Positions 1 to 8,661 of a DNA stretch of 64,000 nucleotides are shown piece by piece. Position 1 is the first letter of the stretch, and each line of letters starts with the position of its first letter. The DNA comes from Actinomadura sp. 7K507. GTDB taxonomy: Bacteria > Actinomycetota > Actinomycetes > Streptosporangiales > Streptosporangiaceae. The position numbers and the translations under genes were made by a program. Under the pieces are notes generated by a model. It was not told the DNA's origin, did no database searches, and was given only the letters and a program-made list of their open reading frames with translations. The DNA lies in NCBI RefSeq assembly GCF_004348425.1, contig NZ_SMKK01000004.1:1-64000 (forward strand). The letters run 5' to 3'.

Positions 1-30
1 GGGAAGGGGCGCGCCAAGGCCGGCAAGTAG
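1..30 (+). CDS. 3' end of an upstream gene (partial, unknown)
   Basis: Frame 1 reads Gly-Lys-Gly-Arg-Ala-Lys-Ala-Gly-Lys and then TAG at 28-30, a basic tail of the kind found at the C-terminus of DNA- or RNA-binding proteins. Only nine codons lie in the window, so neither family nor reality of the gene can be established. The remaining bases to 76 hold nothing recognisable. Confidence 0.3.
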   Translation, partial: GKGRAKAGK

Positions 31-76
31 CGCCAACGCGCACACCTGTCCCGCCCGCGCTCGCCCGGCCGGGCTG

Positions 77-673
77 TCAGCCGTGGATGGAGACGTGGGT
101 GACGCCGGGGACGGTCTGGGCGAGGACTCCGGCGATCCGCTGTGCCGGCTCGTCCGCGCGTCCGCGCAGTTCGACGGCGCCGTCCCGCACCGACACGTCC
201 CAGCGTGACCCGGCGGGTCCGTACTCGGCGATCGCGGCCAGCACGTCGTCCCGGATCCGGGCGTCGCCGCGCGCCAGGATCGCGATGAGATCGCGGCGGC
301 TGACGATGCCGACGACGGCGGAGCCGGCCAGCACCGGGACGCTCTTGATCCGCGTCTTCATCATCGTCTCGGCGAGCACCGCGACGTCGGTGTTGGGACG
401 GGCGGTCTCCACGTCGCGGGTCATGACGTCCCCGACCAGGCGCGGCGAAGGGGTCGCGGGCGTGGCGACCGGCCGGGCGAACGCCCTCGGGTCGTGCTCG
501 AAGACGCCCTTCAGCAGGTCCATCTCGCTGACGATGCCGACGAGCCGGTCCGGTTCGTCCACGACGGGCAGCGCGGTGACGCCGTGCTCGTCCAGGACGC
601 GGATGGCCTGCCGGACGGTGGCCGTCCGCGGAATCGTCACGACGGGTGAGGTCATCGCCTCCCGGACCAGCAT
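77..673 (-). CDS. CBS-pair and BON domain protein
   Basis: A 198-residue soluble protein. Two CBS motifs occupy about residues 1-60 (starting VREAMTSPVVT) and 78-135 (VGDVMTRDVETARP, ending VGIVSRRDLI). A BON domain follows at about 140-198 (WDVSVRDGAVELRG ... TVPGVTHVSI). CBS pairs usually bind adenine nucleotides, and BON domains are linked to membranes or stress proteins. This CBS-CBS-BON layout is common in actinobacteria as a stress-type protein of unsettled role. GGAAGGAG lies 9 bases before the ATG. It stands alone, with no operon partner in the window. Confidence 0.9.
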   Translation of the reverse strand: MLVREAMTSPVVTIPRTATVRQAIRVLDEHGVTALPVVDEPDRLVGIVSEMDLLKGVFEHDPRAFARPVATPATPSPRLVGDVMTRDVETARPNTDVAVLAETMMKTRIKSVPVLAGSAVVGIVSRRDLIAILARGDARIRDDVLAAIAEYGPAGSRWDVSVRDGAVELRGRADEPAQRIAGVLAQTVPGVTHVSIHG

Positions 674-804
674 GGCGTGTTCTCCTTCCGGCGAGGACGC
701 CGTTGACCTACCCGGGCGGGACCGCCCTGACCCTCACTTCCAGCATCAACCGGCGGGCGCCGCAAGCCGGGGCCGTTCGTCGGGACCTCCGCGCGGGGGA
801 GCCG

Positions 805-1656
805 TCAGAAGAGGGTCGGGGGCTCGGCCGGCTCCGGCTCGGGCAGCGGTTCGAGGCCGGGCACCCGGCTCCTCACCTCGTCGTGGAACCGGCGGGCGAG
901 CGTCAGTGCCTCGGCGTTGTCCGGCGTGTGGACGAAAACGGTCGGCGAACGTCCCTCACGGAGCCATTCGGTGACCTTCCCGACCCAGTGCTGCCAGCCC
1001 TCGACCGTCTTCGCCGTGTCGTCCCGTCCGAGGTATCGGACGATCGGACGGCCGGTCAGCGCCGCCGATCTCCGGGGCACGCGGGGTTTCTTCGTCCACG
1101 CGTCGCGTTCGGCGTCGCTGGTGGGGCGGGTCCCGAAGAACATGGTGGTGTCGAACGGGACCCATTCGGCGCCCGCTCCGCCGAGAACCCGCTCGAGGTC
1201 GCGCTCGGATCGCGGGTCTTCGAAGAACGCGCGGTGACGCACCTCGACGGCGTACCGGTGCTCGCGGGGCAGGCGGCGCAGGAAGCCCGCCAGCGTGCCG
1301 AGGTCGGCGGGGCCGAACGAGCCCGGCAGCTGCACCCACAGCGCGTGGGCCCGCGGCCCGAGCGGCTCGATCGCGGCCAGGAACGCCCGGAGTTCGTCGC
1401 CGGCCACGTCGAGACGCCGCTCGTGGGTGATCGGCCTCGGCAGCTTGACCGCCATCCGGAAGTCGGGGGAGGTCTGCCGCGCCCAGGTCTCCACCGTGCT
1501 CCTCGACGGCGTCGCGTAGAAGGTCGTGTTGCCTTCGACCGCGTTGCACCAGCCCGCATAGGCCCGCAGCCGCTCGCCGGGAGGGAGCGGATGGGGCAGG
1601 AACCGCCCCTGCCACGACGGATGGGTCCACATCGCGCACCCCACATGAAGCCGCAT
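805..1656 (-). CDS. DUF72 family protein (YecE-like)
   Basis: A 283-residue protein beginning MRLHVGCAMWTHPSW, which matches the DUF72 N-terminus (G-x-W-x-Y/H-x-x-W). Later landmarks are NAVEGNTTFYATPS, FRMAVKLPRPITHERR and FVHTPDNAEALTLARRF, the last being the C-terminal Asn-Asp/Glu-Ala signature of the family. The fold is a TIM barrel and the biochemical role is not established. The frame stays open far upstream, but that extension runs antisense to the protease gene and has no family similarity, so I place the start at the ATG before MRLHVG. There is no strong ribosome site. Confidence 0.88.
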   Translation of the reverse strand: MRLHVGCAMWTHPSWQGRFLPHPLPPGERLRAYAGWCNAVEGNTTFYATPSRSTVETWARQTSPDFRMAVKLPRPITHERRLDVAGDELRAFLAAIEPLGPRAHALWVQLPGSFGPADLGTLAGFLRRLPREHRYAVEVRHRAFFEDPRSERDLERVLGGAGAEWVPFDTTMFFGTRPTSDAERDAWTKKPRVPRRSAALTGRPIVRYLGRDDTAKTVEGWQHWVGKVTEWLREGRSPTVFVHTPDNAEALTLARRFHDEVRSRVPGLEPLPEPEPAEPPTLF

Positions 1657-1791
1657 GAACCCGACGCTACCGAACTCCGGCCGCCTCGCAGGCCCCTCAC
1701 CTGCCCCTCCGCCGGGCCTTGAACTCGGACGGCCCCGGGCCGCGTATCCCCACGCGTAGATCCAGGATGTCGGACCTTGGAGGAACCCCCC

Positions 1792-2898
1792 ATGAGGGCC
1801 AGAAAGAGTCGTCTGCGCACCGCGGTGACGTGCACCGCGGTGGCCGCCGGATCCGCAGGCCTCGTGGCCGGCTCGCTGTACGTGGTGCGGATGCCGGACC
1901 GGTCCGGCGGCGAGCAGCAGGCCGCGCTGACCGGCGAACGGGCATCGGACACTCGGCGAGGTTCGGCCGGGACGCTGGCGGCGAGGCTTACCGACCGGCT
2001 CGGCGCCCGCACGGCCGGCGCCTACGTCGACTCCGCGGGCCGGCCGGTCGTCACCGTCACCAACGCCGGTGACGCCGCCATGGTGCGCTCGGCCGGTGCC
2101 GTGCCCAGGATGACGCGGCGCAGCCCGGCGACGCTGAACCGGATCACCGCCAGCCTCCGCCAGTCCTTCACGGGCGTGGCGGGCACCGGCTGGGCCGTCG
2201 ACCCGGCCACGTCCAGGGTCACGGTGTGGACCGACGACTCGGTCACCGGGGCGCAGATGGCGAAGGTCCGCCGGACGGCCGGGCGGATGGGGTCGGCGGT
2301 GCGGATGGTCCGCATCGACGGGCGCCTGCGCACCTTCGCGCTCGGCGGCGACCCGATCTTCGGCCAGGGGGCGCGCTGCTCGCTCGGCTTCAACGTCACC
2401 CGTGGCGCGGAGAACTTCTTCCTCACCGCCGGGCACTGCGGCAACGTCGTCGAGAACTGGACCGCCGACCAGGAGGGCGCCCGGCTTCTCGGCACCACGG
2501 TGGAGAGCAGCTTCCCCGGCGACGACTTCGCGCTCGTCCAGACCGAGGAGGCGGGGGAGGGCGCGGTCAACCTCTACAACGGCCAGGCGCAAGAGATCAC
2601 CGAGGCCGGTGAGGCCGTCGTCGGCCAGGAGGTCGCGCGCAGCGGCAGCACCACCGGGCTGGCCACCGGCCGCGTCACCGCCACCGGCGCCACGGTGAAC
2701 TACCCCGAGGGCACGGTCAGCGGCCTGATCCAGACCACGGTCTGCGCGGAGCCGGGCGACAGCGGAGGCGCGCTCTTCAGCGGGAGCACGGCCCTCGGCC
2801 TCACCTCGGGCGGCTCGGGCGACTGCCAGATCGGCGGCGTCACCTTCTTCCAGCCGGTCAGCGAGCCCATGGAGGCCTTCGGCCTTGAGGTCTCCTGA
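1792..2898 (+). CDS. Secreted S1-family serine protease (streptogrisin-like), pro-form
   Basis: A 368-residue preproprotein. Arginine-rich residues 1-9 precede a hydrophobic segment (about 10-33), forming a signal peptide or anchor. A pro-region of about 145 residues follows, then a chymotrypsin-fold domain. The catalytic triad is visible: His215 in TAGHC, Asp245 in DDFALV and Ser324 in GDSGG. Paired cysteines flank the His (CSLGF and GHC) and the Ser (TTVCAEPGDSGG), as in streptogrisins. GGAGGA sits 7 bases before ATG 1792, which favours this start over the in-frame ATG 15 bases upstream. It is expected to be exported and self-processed. Confidence 0.92.
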   Translation: MRARKSRLRTAVTCTAVAAGSAGLVAGSLYVVRMPDRSGGEQQAALTGERASDTRRGSAGTLAARLTDRLGARTAGAYVDSAGRPVVTVTNAGDAAMVRSAGAVPRMTRRSPATLNRITASLRQSFTGVAGTGWAVDPATSRVTVWTDDSVTGAQMAKVRRTAGRMGSAVRMVRIDGRLRTFALGGDPIFGQGARCSLGFNVTRGAENFFLTAGHCGNVVENWTADQEGARLLGTTVESSFPGDDFALVQTEEAGEGAVNLYNGQAQEITEAGEAVVGQEVARSGSTTGLATGRVTATGATVNYPEGTVSGLIQTTVCAEPGDSGGALFSGSTALGLTSGGSGDCQIGGVTFFQPVSEPMEAFGLEVS

Positions 2899-2914
2899 GA
2901 TCCGCACACCCGGA

Positions 2915-2957
2915 ATGGGAAAAGGGGCCCGGAGGTCGTTCCGGGCCCCTTTCCCAT
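2915..2957. terminator. Long hairpin between convergent genes
   Basis: An 18-bp inverted repeat with one bulged A (arms 2915-2933 and 2940-2957) and a short loop. It lies just after the protease stop and before the converging esterase gene, so it probably ends both transcripts. The arms carry A/T runs unusual for the region. Confidence 0.75.
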
Positions 2958-3005
2958 GCGCTGGGACGGGCTAGCCGGCGCTGGAAGGGCCGTCAGGTGC
3001 TCAGA

Positions 3006-4250
3006 TCAGCATCTGACCCAGTGGCCGGGGCCGGTCTCCTTGATGGTGCTGGTGGTGTAGAGGTTCCACAGGCCGAGGTTCTGGTCGGAGCCGTTGGCGT
3101 AGGTGTAGCCCATGGACTGGCGGGCTCTTCCAGCGGTGGTGTGCGCGTAGTTGGACGCGGTCACGCACGCGGGTGTCTGCGTCGGTGGCGGCGTCGTCGT
3201 CGGCGGCGTGGTGGGCGGGGTGGTGCCGCCTTCGCTCATGGCCTCGACCATGTTGACGACGGCGACCATCTGCGGGCCGGTCTTGAGCGGGTACTGGGCG
3301 GACTGGTATCCCCACCAGTCCCAGCAGCCGCGCGGATTGCTCAGGCCCGACGCCGTGGCCTGCGGGTACAGCACGACCATGGCGTTGGTGTCGGCGTACT
3401 CGTTGAGGTACGCCTTGTCCATGAAGGTGTCGCCGATGTTGCCGTAGTACTGGTAGCAGCCGTGCAGGGCGACCATCAGCGTGCAGGACGACTCCTCGCA
3501 CACCTGCGGGACGTAGGCGAATCCCTCGTCGCCCATGCTGACGGAGGTGGCGTCACCGCCCGGGACGTAGGCGTTCTGGTCGAACTGGATCAGCTCGCCG
3601 GTCAGGGACGCGGCGGCGGGCTCCACCGCGCCGTACAGGTGGGTCAGCATGTCCCCGACGGCGTCGCCGCCGCAGTCGTTGATCCAGGGCGACTGGGTGA
3701 CCGTGCAGGAGTTGGGGCCGATCGGGCTGATCCAGGCGTGCCCGGCCGCCGAGCCGCGGTCGTATGCGACGCCCGCGCCCAGGCCGCGGTAGTAGGTGGC
3801 GAGGTCGTCGTTGACCTCCTCGGCGACGGTGGTGTCGGAGGTGCCGTGGTACAGCCACACCGGGTCGCCCGACAGGTTCTGAACGGGGTCGACGGTTCCG
3901 GCGGCGGCGCGGTCGCGGGTCAGTTGTTGCAGCTCGGCGGGGGTCTTGCGGGGCAGGTAGGTGGCCATGCAGGCGTTGAGCGCCGTGCTCAGGCTGTTCT
4001 GCGCGCAGTCGTAGGCGCCGGCGGAGAAGATGCCGGCTCCCTGGAAGAGCGACGAGTAGGCGACGTGGAGCTGGTTGGCCATGAAGCCGCCGGACGAGAC
4101 CCCGCTGACGTAGGTGCCGCTGATGTCGTACTCGGCGAGCGGGCTCTGGACCGGTGGCGGGACGGCGGCGTGGACGATGGACAGCGAGGTCGATGCCAAG
4201 GCGGCGGCCGCGACGGCGGCCCAGATCCCGTGTCTGATCCTCAGGCGCAC
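3006..4250 (-). CDS. Secreted PHB-depolymerase-like esterase with C-terminal accessory domain
   Basis: A 414-residue protein. Residues 1-28 form a signal peptide (RLRIRH, hydrophobic core, cleavage near VHA-AV). The alpha/beta-hydrolase domain has a lipase box GVSSGG with Ser52 as the likely nucleophile. Other candidates for the triad are Asp in HGTSDTTV and His in AAGHAW. A Pro/Thr linker (PPTTPPTTTPPPTQTP) leads to a C-terminal module of about 65 residues, bounded by Cys (PACVTAS ... WVRC) and probably substrate-binding. This layout matches extracellular polyhydroxybutyrate depolymerases. The start is GTG with GAGGAGG close upstream. The gap to the mce gene end (4251-4398) probably holds its promoter. 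Confidence 0.87.
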   Translation of the reverse strand: MRLRIRHGIWAAVAAAALASTSLSIVHAAVPPPVQSPLAEYDISGTYVSGVSSGGFMANQLHVAYSSLFQGAGIFSAGAYDCAQNSLSTALNACMATYLPRKTPAELQQLTRDRAAAGTVDPVQNLSGDPVWLYHGTSDTTVAEEVNDDLATYYRGLGAGVAYDRGSAAGHAWISPIGPNSCTVTQSPWINDCGGDAVGDMLTHLYGAVEPAAASLTGELIQFDQNAYVPGGDATSVSMGDEGFAYVPQVCEESSCTLMVALHGCYQYYGNIGDTFMDKAYLNEYADTNAMVVLYPQATASGLSNPRGCWDWWGYQSAQYPLKTGPQMVAVVNMVEAMSEGGTTPPTTPPTTTPPPTQTPACVTASNYAHTTAGRARQSMGYTYANGSDQNLGLWNLYTTSTIKETGPGHWVRC

Positions 4251-4398
4251 GTGACCTCCTCGGATGGGGGGTGACCGCCATCGTCGGTGAGGCGTGTGAC
4301 GTGCGCCACTGTCCGTGCCCCCACAATCGGCGTGATCAACATGGCGGTCGGAGCCACGCTCCCGCCCGGCGTCGCGCCTCAGGCCGCCTCAGGTCGCC

Positions 4399-5313
4399 TC
4401 AGGGCTTCTCGGGGGAGCCCGGCGGCACGGCGGGATCGCCGTCCGAAGGTTCGGGGGACGCGGGGGTGCCGTCTGGTTTGGTCATGGACTCGTGGTCGGC
4501 CTCCAGGGAGACGAGCCCGCTGACGCGCCACTGGCCCTTTTCGCGCACGAGTTCCAGGAGCAGCTTGCTGCCGAGCACGCGGCGCGTGCCGGCGGTGCTG
4601 CGCACTTCGGAGTCCAGGACGACGAGCGCCTTGGCGCGGTCCCCCTCGATCTCGTTGACGTACGTGTCGCGGACGGTCGCGGTGGCGTCGGCCTTGTACT
4701 TGCCGATGACGGCGGCGAGGCCGTCGAAGGCCGCCTCGTAGCTCCTGCCGAAGTCGGTGGCGGTGAGCTGCCGGATCCGGGCGCGCGAACCGTCGAGGTC
4801 GGTGTGCTCGTAGGCCAGCAGCGCCTGCCCGAACTCGGCGGCGCGGGTGCCGACCCGCTGCCGGGTGTCGGCCTCCTGGGAGAGCCGGCCCGCCTCGCGC
4901 CACTGCAGCGTGGCCGTGACGGTCGTGGCCGCCAGCGCGAGGAGGACCAGGACCACGCTCGCCCGTGACCGGTGAACGGACGAGACCCGGCGGGCCGCGG
5001 ACACCGCCCTGCCGGCCCAGCGCGTCCCGCGCCGTCCCGCCGGTCCGTCCCGCGGCGCGGGGACCGCTTCGTCCTCGGCCTCGGGCGCGTCCTCGCCGGT
5101 GTCCTCGGGAACGTCATCGGACGTGCCCTCGTCCGTGCTCCCAGCGGACTTCTCTTCGGCATCGGCGGCCTCTTCCGTGCGGGCCTCGTCTTCGGGACGT
5201 GTCTCCTCGTCGGGGTCCGTCTTCGTGCCGGCCTTGCCGGTCTTGCCGGTGTCGGTCTTGGCGGTGTCGGTCTTGGCTTTGCCTGTCTTGATGGTGCCGG
5301 TCTTGGTGGTCAT
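4399..5313 (-). CDS. Mce-associated membrane protein, last gene of the mce operon
   Basis: A 304-residue protein. The N-terminus is a lysine/threonine low-complexity run (repeated KTG/KTD units), followed by an acidic stretch to about residue 88. One transmembrane helix lies near residues 118-138 (ASVVLVLLALAATTVTATL), followed by a roughly 150-residue NTF2-like soluble domain and a proline-rich tail. This matches Mce-associated (Mas) proteins, which accompany Mce transporters and are thought to stabilise the complex. It follows mceF by 12 bases with GGAG before the ATG. The repeated lysine-rich head is unusual for the family. Confidence 0.82.
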   Translation of the reverse strand: MTTKTGTIKTGKAKTDTAKTDTGKTGKAGTKTDPDEETRPEDEARTEEAADAEEKSAGSTDEGTSDDVPEDTGEDAPEAEDEAVPAPRDGPAGRRGTRWAGRAVSAARRVSSVHRSRASVVLVLLALAATTVTATLQWREAGRLSQEADTRQRVGTRAAEFGQALLAYEHTDLDGSRARIRQLTATDFGRSYEAAFDGLAAVIGKYKADATATVRDTYVNEIEGDRAKALVVLDSEVRSTAGTRRVLGSKLLLELVREKGQWRVSGLVSLEADHESMTKPDGTPASPEPSDGDPAVPPGSPEKP

Positions 5314-5325
5314 GGTGCGCTCCAG

Positions 5326-6591
5326 TCAGCTCGTGTGTCGGCGGCGGATGGCGGTGCCCAGGCGGCCGGCGGCGACCCCCAGGACGAGGGCGGCGGCGAG
5401 GATCGGCAGCAGGGGCAGCCACCGTGACGACGGCGAGGTGCCGGGCTCCCGGTCCGCGGCGGGGGAGGCCTCGGCGGTGAACGGCCCCTGTTTCAGGGCG
5501 GGTGTTCCCTTCTCTCCCGTGCCCGGCGGGGGCGCCGCGACCTGCCGCCCGTTCCCCGCGCACTCGTACAGCGGGGGCTTGGCCGGGATGAGCGACTCCC
5601 CGTACTCGTCGGGGTCCCCCACGGGTCCCGCGAAGTCGAGCACGACCTTGAACCGGACGTGCGTACCTTCGGGGTTCGGCTCCACGACCGAGTCGGTCAC
5701 GTCGGGGATCCGGGTGCCGAACACGGTGAGCGAGTGGCGCAGCAGCCTGGACGCCTCCGGGGTGAAGAGGGGCGGCGACTGGACGCCCAAGGCGTGCAGC
5801 ATGCAGCGCATACCCGGCCGGGACGCCTCCAGCGTGCCGTTCACCTGGTCGACGAGCCCGGGGCCGCGCCGCAGGACGCTGTCGAGATCGTTCCTGGAGT
5901 CCTTGAGCGTGGCGGTGAACGCGGCGAGGTCGTTGACGCCGGACCCGAGCTCGGGTCCGGAGGCGGCCAGCGTGCCGGTGAGCTGGGTGAGCTGCACCGA
6001 GAGGCTGTCGAGGACGGAGGATTCGGCGGCGAGGGTCCCGGTGAGCTGGTGGGCGTCGCCCATGAGGTCGCGAAGCGTCCCGCCGCGTCCTTCGAGGCCG
6101 GTGGCCAGTTCGCTGGTCAGGGTCCGGGTCTCCCGGGGCGGGATGGCGCGCAGCAGGTCCCCGGCGCTGTCGAAGAGCTTCTTGTACTCGACCGTCACGG
6201 ACGTGCGGGACAGCGGGATGTGGTCGCCGGCCCGCAGCGGCCGCCCGCCCGGTCCGGAGGGCGGGGTGAGGGCGACATAGGGCTCGCCCATGACGGACTT
6301 GCGCAGGACCGCGGCGTGGGCGGCCGCGGGGACCGTGGCGCCGCGGTCCAGCTTCAGCTGCACGGCCACCCGGCCGGGACGCAGGTCCACGTCCCCGACG
6401 CTGCCGACCCGCACGCCCAGGTAGGCGACCTCCAGGTCGGCGCGGAGGCCGGGGGAGGAGGCGAACTCGGCGGTCACGGTGACCGGGCGGCGCAGGGCGT
6501 CGACGGTGATGATGCTGGTCACCGCCCAGATGGAGAGGAGCACCCCGAGCGCGGCGAAGAAGATCAGGTTGGTGACGATGCGTGAGTTCAT
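5326..6591 (-). CDS. mceF: MceF-like subunit of the Mce lipid transporter
   Basis: About 421 residues. One N-terminal membrane helix (IVTNLIFFAALGVLLSIWAV), then an MlaD/MCE domain (about residues 35-115, containing LEVAYLGVRVGSVGDV), long helical segments, and a second hydrophobic segment near the C-terminus (WLPLLPILAAALVLGVAAG). MCE proteins form a hexameric tube carrying lipids across the cell envelope. The start at MNSRIV is chosen because GTGAGG precedes it and the upstream extension lies inside mceE. It is sixth in the mceA-F series. The C-terminal membrane segment is not usual for the family. Confidence 0.85.
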   Translation of the reverse strand: MNSRIVTNLIFFAALGVLLSIWAVTSIITVDALRRPVTVTAEFASSPGLRADLEVAYLGVRVGSVGDVDLRPGRVAVQLKLDRGATVPAAAHAAVLRKSVMGEPYVALTPPSGPGGRPLRAGDHIPLSRTSVTVEYKKLFDSAGDLLRAIPPRETRTLTSELATGLEGRGGTLRDLMGDAHQLTGTLAAESSVLDSLSVQLTQLTGTLAASGPELGSGVNDLAAFTATLKDSRNDLDSVLRRGPGLVDQVNGTLEASRPGMRCMLHALGVQSPPLFTPEASRLLRHSLTVFGTRIPDVTDSVVEPNPEGTHVRFKVVLDFAGPVGDPDEYGESLIPAKPPLYECAGNGRQVAAPPPGTGEKGTPALKQGPFTAEASPAADREPGTSPSSRWLPLLPILAAALVLGVAAGRLGTAIRRRHTS

Positions 6592-6598
6592 CGCGGCC

Positions 6599-7618
6599 TC
6601 ACCGGGGCGCCAGCAGGCGGCGCATCTCGCGGGCGGGGTCGCGGGGCTCCTGCCCGCCCGGGGAGGGCGGGAGGAACCCGGCGAGCCACACATGGGCGAT
6701 CGCCTGGCCGTCGTTGCTCATCGAGGGGCGGCCGGCGAACCCCGTGTACAGCAGGTCGGTGAACGCCTTGAGCTGGTCCTTGCCGCGTGTCATGGCGGCG
6801 AGGATCCCGTCGACGCGCACGAGCAGCCGCCGCAGCCGCTGCCCGTGCCGTTCCTCGAACGTGCCGTTGAACGACTCGGCCATCCTGACGAGCTCCTGGA
6901 CGGCCGACTTCAGCTCGGCGCGGTCGTTGCGCACGCGTTCGGTGGCCTGCGACACCCGTTCCGGCAGCCGTTCCAGGTCGCGGCTGCCCTTGGCGAGGCC
7001 GGCGCTGAGCCGTCCCAGCCCGTCCACGACCTCGGCGAGGTCGCCGGCCGCGGCGGCGTAGCTGCCGGACAGCTCGCTGGCGCGCTTGACGATCCGGTTG
7101 AGCTGGGGGCCGCGGCCGCCGGTGGCCGTGGCCAGCGACGTGACGATGGCGTCGAGGTCCTGCCCGCCCGCAGCGGCGAGGATCGGGCCCACCTTCGCGG
7201 TGACGGTCTCCAGGTCGGGCTTCACCGACGTCCGGGTGATCACGGCGCGGGTGGCGAGGAACGGGCCGGCGGTCATGGCCTTCCCGGCGGGCGGGATCAG
7301 TCGGACGTAGTTCTCGCCCAGCAGCGAGGTCTTGGCGATCGAGGCGGTGGTCCCGACGGGCAGGCGGCGGTCGTCCGCGATGGACATCGTGACCTTGACC
7401 TTGTAGCCCTTCAGCCGGACGCCGGTGACGGTGCCGATGCGGACGTCGGCGACCTGGACGCCGTGCCCGGTCACGAGGTTCTGGACGTCGTCGAAGACCG
7501 CGTAGAGGGTGAAGTCGCCCTTGGGCGCGCCGAGCGTCTGCACCGAGCATGCCGTGCACGTTCCGGCCGCCAGGACGATCGCGGCGAGTGCCCTCGCTCC
7601 CATCGGCCGCATTCTCAT
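6599..7618 (-). CDS. mceE: MceE-like lipoprotein subunit of the Mce transporter
   Basis: A 339-residue protein with a short signal peptide and lipobox-like end (LAAGTCTAC, lipidated Cys near residue 24). An MCE domain follows (FTLYAVFDDVQNLVTGHGVQVADVRIGTVTGV), then a long helical region. Mce operons normally have one lipoprotein at this position (LprK-type). The ATG overlaps the mceD stop (ATGA). It is expected to be membrane-anchored as part of the Mce hexamer. Confidence 0.87.
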   Translation of the reverse strand: MRMRPMGARALAAIVLAAGTCTACSVQTLGAPKGDFTLYAVFDDVQNLVTGHGVQVADVRIGTVTGVRLKGYKVKVTMSIADDRRLPVGTTASIAKTSLLGENYVRLIPPAGKAMTAGPFLATRAVITRTSVKPDLETVTAKVGPILAAAGGQDLDAIVTSLATATGGRGPQLNRIVKRASELSGSYAAAAGDLAEVVDGLGRLSAGLAKGSRDLERLPERVSQATERVRNDRAELKSAVQELVRMAESFNGTFEERHGQRLRRLLVRVDGILAAMTRGKDQLKAFTDLLYTGFAGRPSMSNDGQAIAHVWLAGFLPPSPGGQEPRDPAREMRRLLAPR

Positions 7619-8661
7619 GACCCTCCCTCCCGCCGGATGGTGCAGCCGTCGCCGCGCTGGTCCAAGCAGGGCACCTCGCCCCAGCCCATGGCCTCGAAGA
7701 GCGGCTGGAGCCAGATCCGGAGGTTGGCGTTGACCTGCGCGCGCAGCGTGATGGTCCGGTTCTCGGGCTCCCACGTCTCGATGAGCATGTCGCTGACCTG
7801 GGCGAGCCCGCGGATCGCGTTGGCGATCGACGCGCTGTTGGCCTTGAGCGTCATGACGAGTTCGGACGTCTCGCTCAGGGTGGCCGGGAGCTTCTCCCGG
7901 TAGGCGGAGACGACCGCGCCGCCCCGGCGGATGAGGCCCTCCAGACCGGAGAGGAAGGCCTTCAGTTCGGCCCGCTCGCCGGACAGGGTGCGGCCGGCCG
8001 CGGAGATGTCGCCGATGAGGGCGGTGAGCTTCTCGTCCCGCCGGTTGAGCGAGGTGGCCATCTCGTTGAGGTTGCGGGCCAGCGCGACCAGCTCGCGGTC
8101 CTGCGCGGCGAGGTTCCCGACGAGGTCGCCGGTGGTGCCGAGCGCCCGGTTGACGTCTCCGCCGTGGCCGTCGACCGCCCCGGCGCCGCCCTCCAGGGCC
8201 CCGCGCAGCCCCTCGGGGTCGATGGACCGGGTCAGTTCGGTGAGCACGGTCAGCGCCTCGTCGATCTCCACCGGCAGGTCGGTCCGCTCCTGCGGGATCA
8301 CCATCCCGGACGGGGCGCGCGGCATGCCCCGCTTCCACGGCGGGGACAGCGCGATGCCGCGCTCGCCGATGATGTTGGACGCCACGATCGTGGCGCGCGC
8401 GTCGCGGGGGATCGGCACCTTGTTACTGATCCGCAGCGTGGCCCGGACCTGGCGGCCCTCGGTCCGGACGTCCTCGATCGTGCCGACGTTGGCGCCCATC
8501 ACCTTGACCCGGGAGTCCTCGTACAGGGACGGGGCCTTGGCGAAGTACACGGTGATCCGGTAGACGCCGGCCCCGCCGGGCAGCACGGCGCAGCCGCCCA
8601 TGGCGGTGGCGAGCGCGGCGGCGAGCGCCACGGCGAGCAGGACGCGCGGCGGCCGGCTCAC
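7615..8661 (-). CDS. mceD: MceD-like subunit with lipobox
   Basis: A 348-residue protein. The N-terminal hydrophobic segment ends in MGGC, which reads as a possible lipobox. An MCE domain follows (YRITVYFAKAPSLYEDSRVKV...GANVGTIEDV), then helical coils and a conserved tail. The GTG start overlaps the mceC stop (GTGA), so translation is probably coupled. Having a lipobox in both D and E is unusual, since classical mycobacterial operons lipidate only E. Assignment as D rests mainly on gene order. Confidence 0.85.
   Translation of the reverse strand: MSRPPRVLLAVALAAALATAMGGCAVLPGGAGVYRITVYFAKAPSLYEDSRVKVMGANVGTIEDVRTEGRQVRATLRISNKVPIPRDARATIVASNIIGERGIALSPPWKRGMPRAPSGMVIPQERTDLPVEIDEALTVLTELTRSIDPEGLRGALEGGAGAVDGHGGDVNRALGTTGDLVGNLAAQDRELVALARNLNEMATSLNRRDEKLTALIGDISAAGRTLSGERAELKAFLSGLEGLIRRGGAVVSAYREKLPATLSETSELVMTLKANSASIANAIRGLAQVSDMLIETWEPENRTITLRAQVNANLRIWLQPLFEAMGWGEVPCLDQRGDGCTIRREGGS

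Noticed and set aside
1657-2907. In-frame upstream extension of the DUF72 gene to about 700 codons
   Set aside because: It runs antisense to the serine protease and has no recognisable domain; DUF72 begins at MRLHVG.
7611-7618. ATTCTC beside the mceE start as a regulon site
   Set aside because: No GAGAAT partner at N3 or N6-7; it is formed by the codons of the MceE start.
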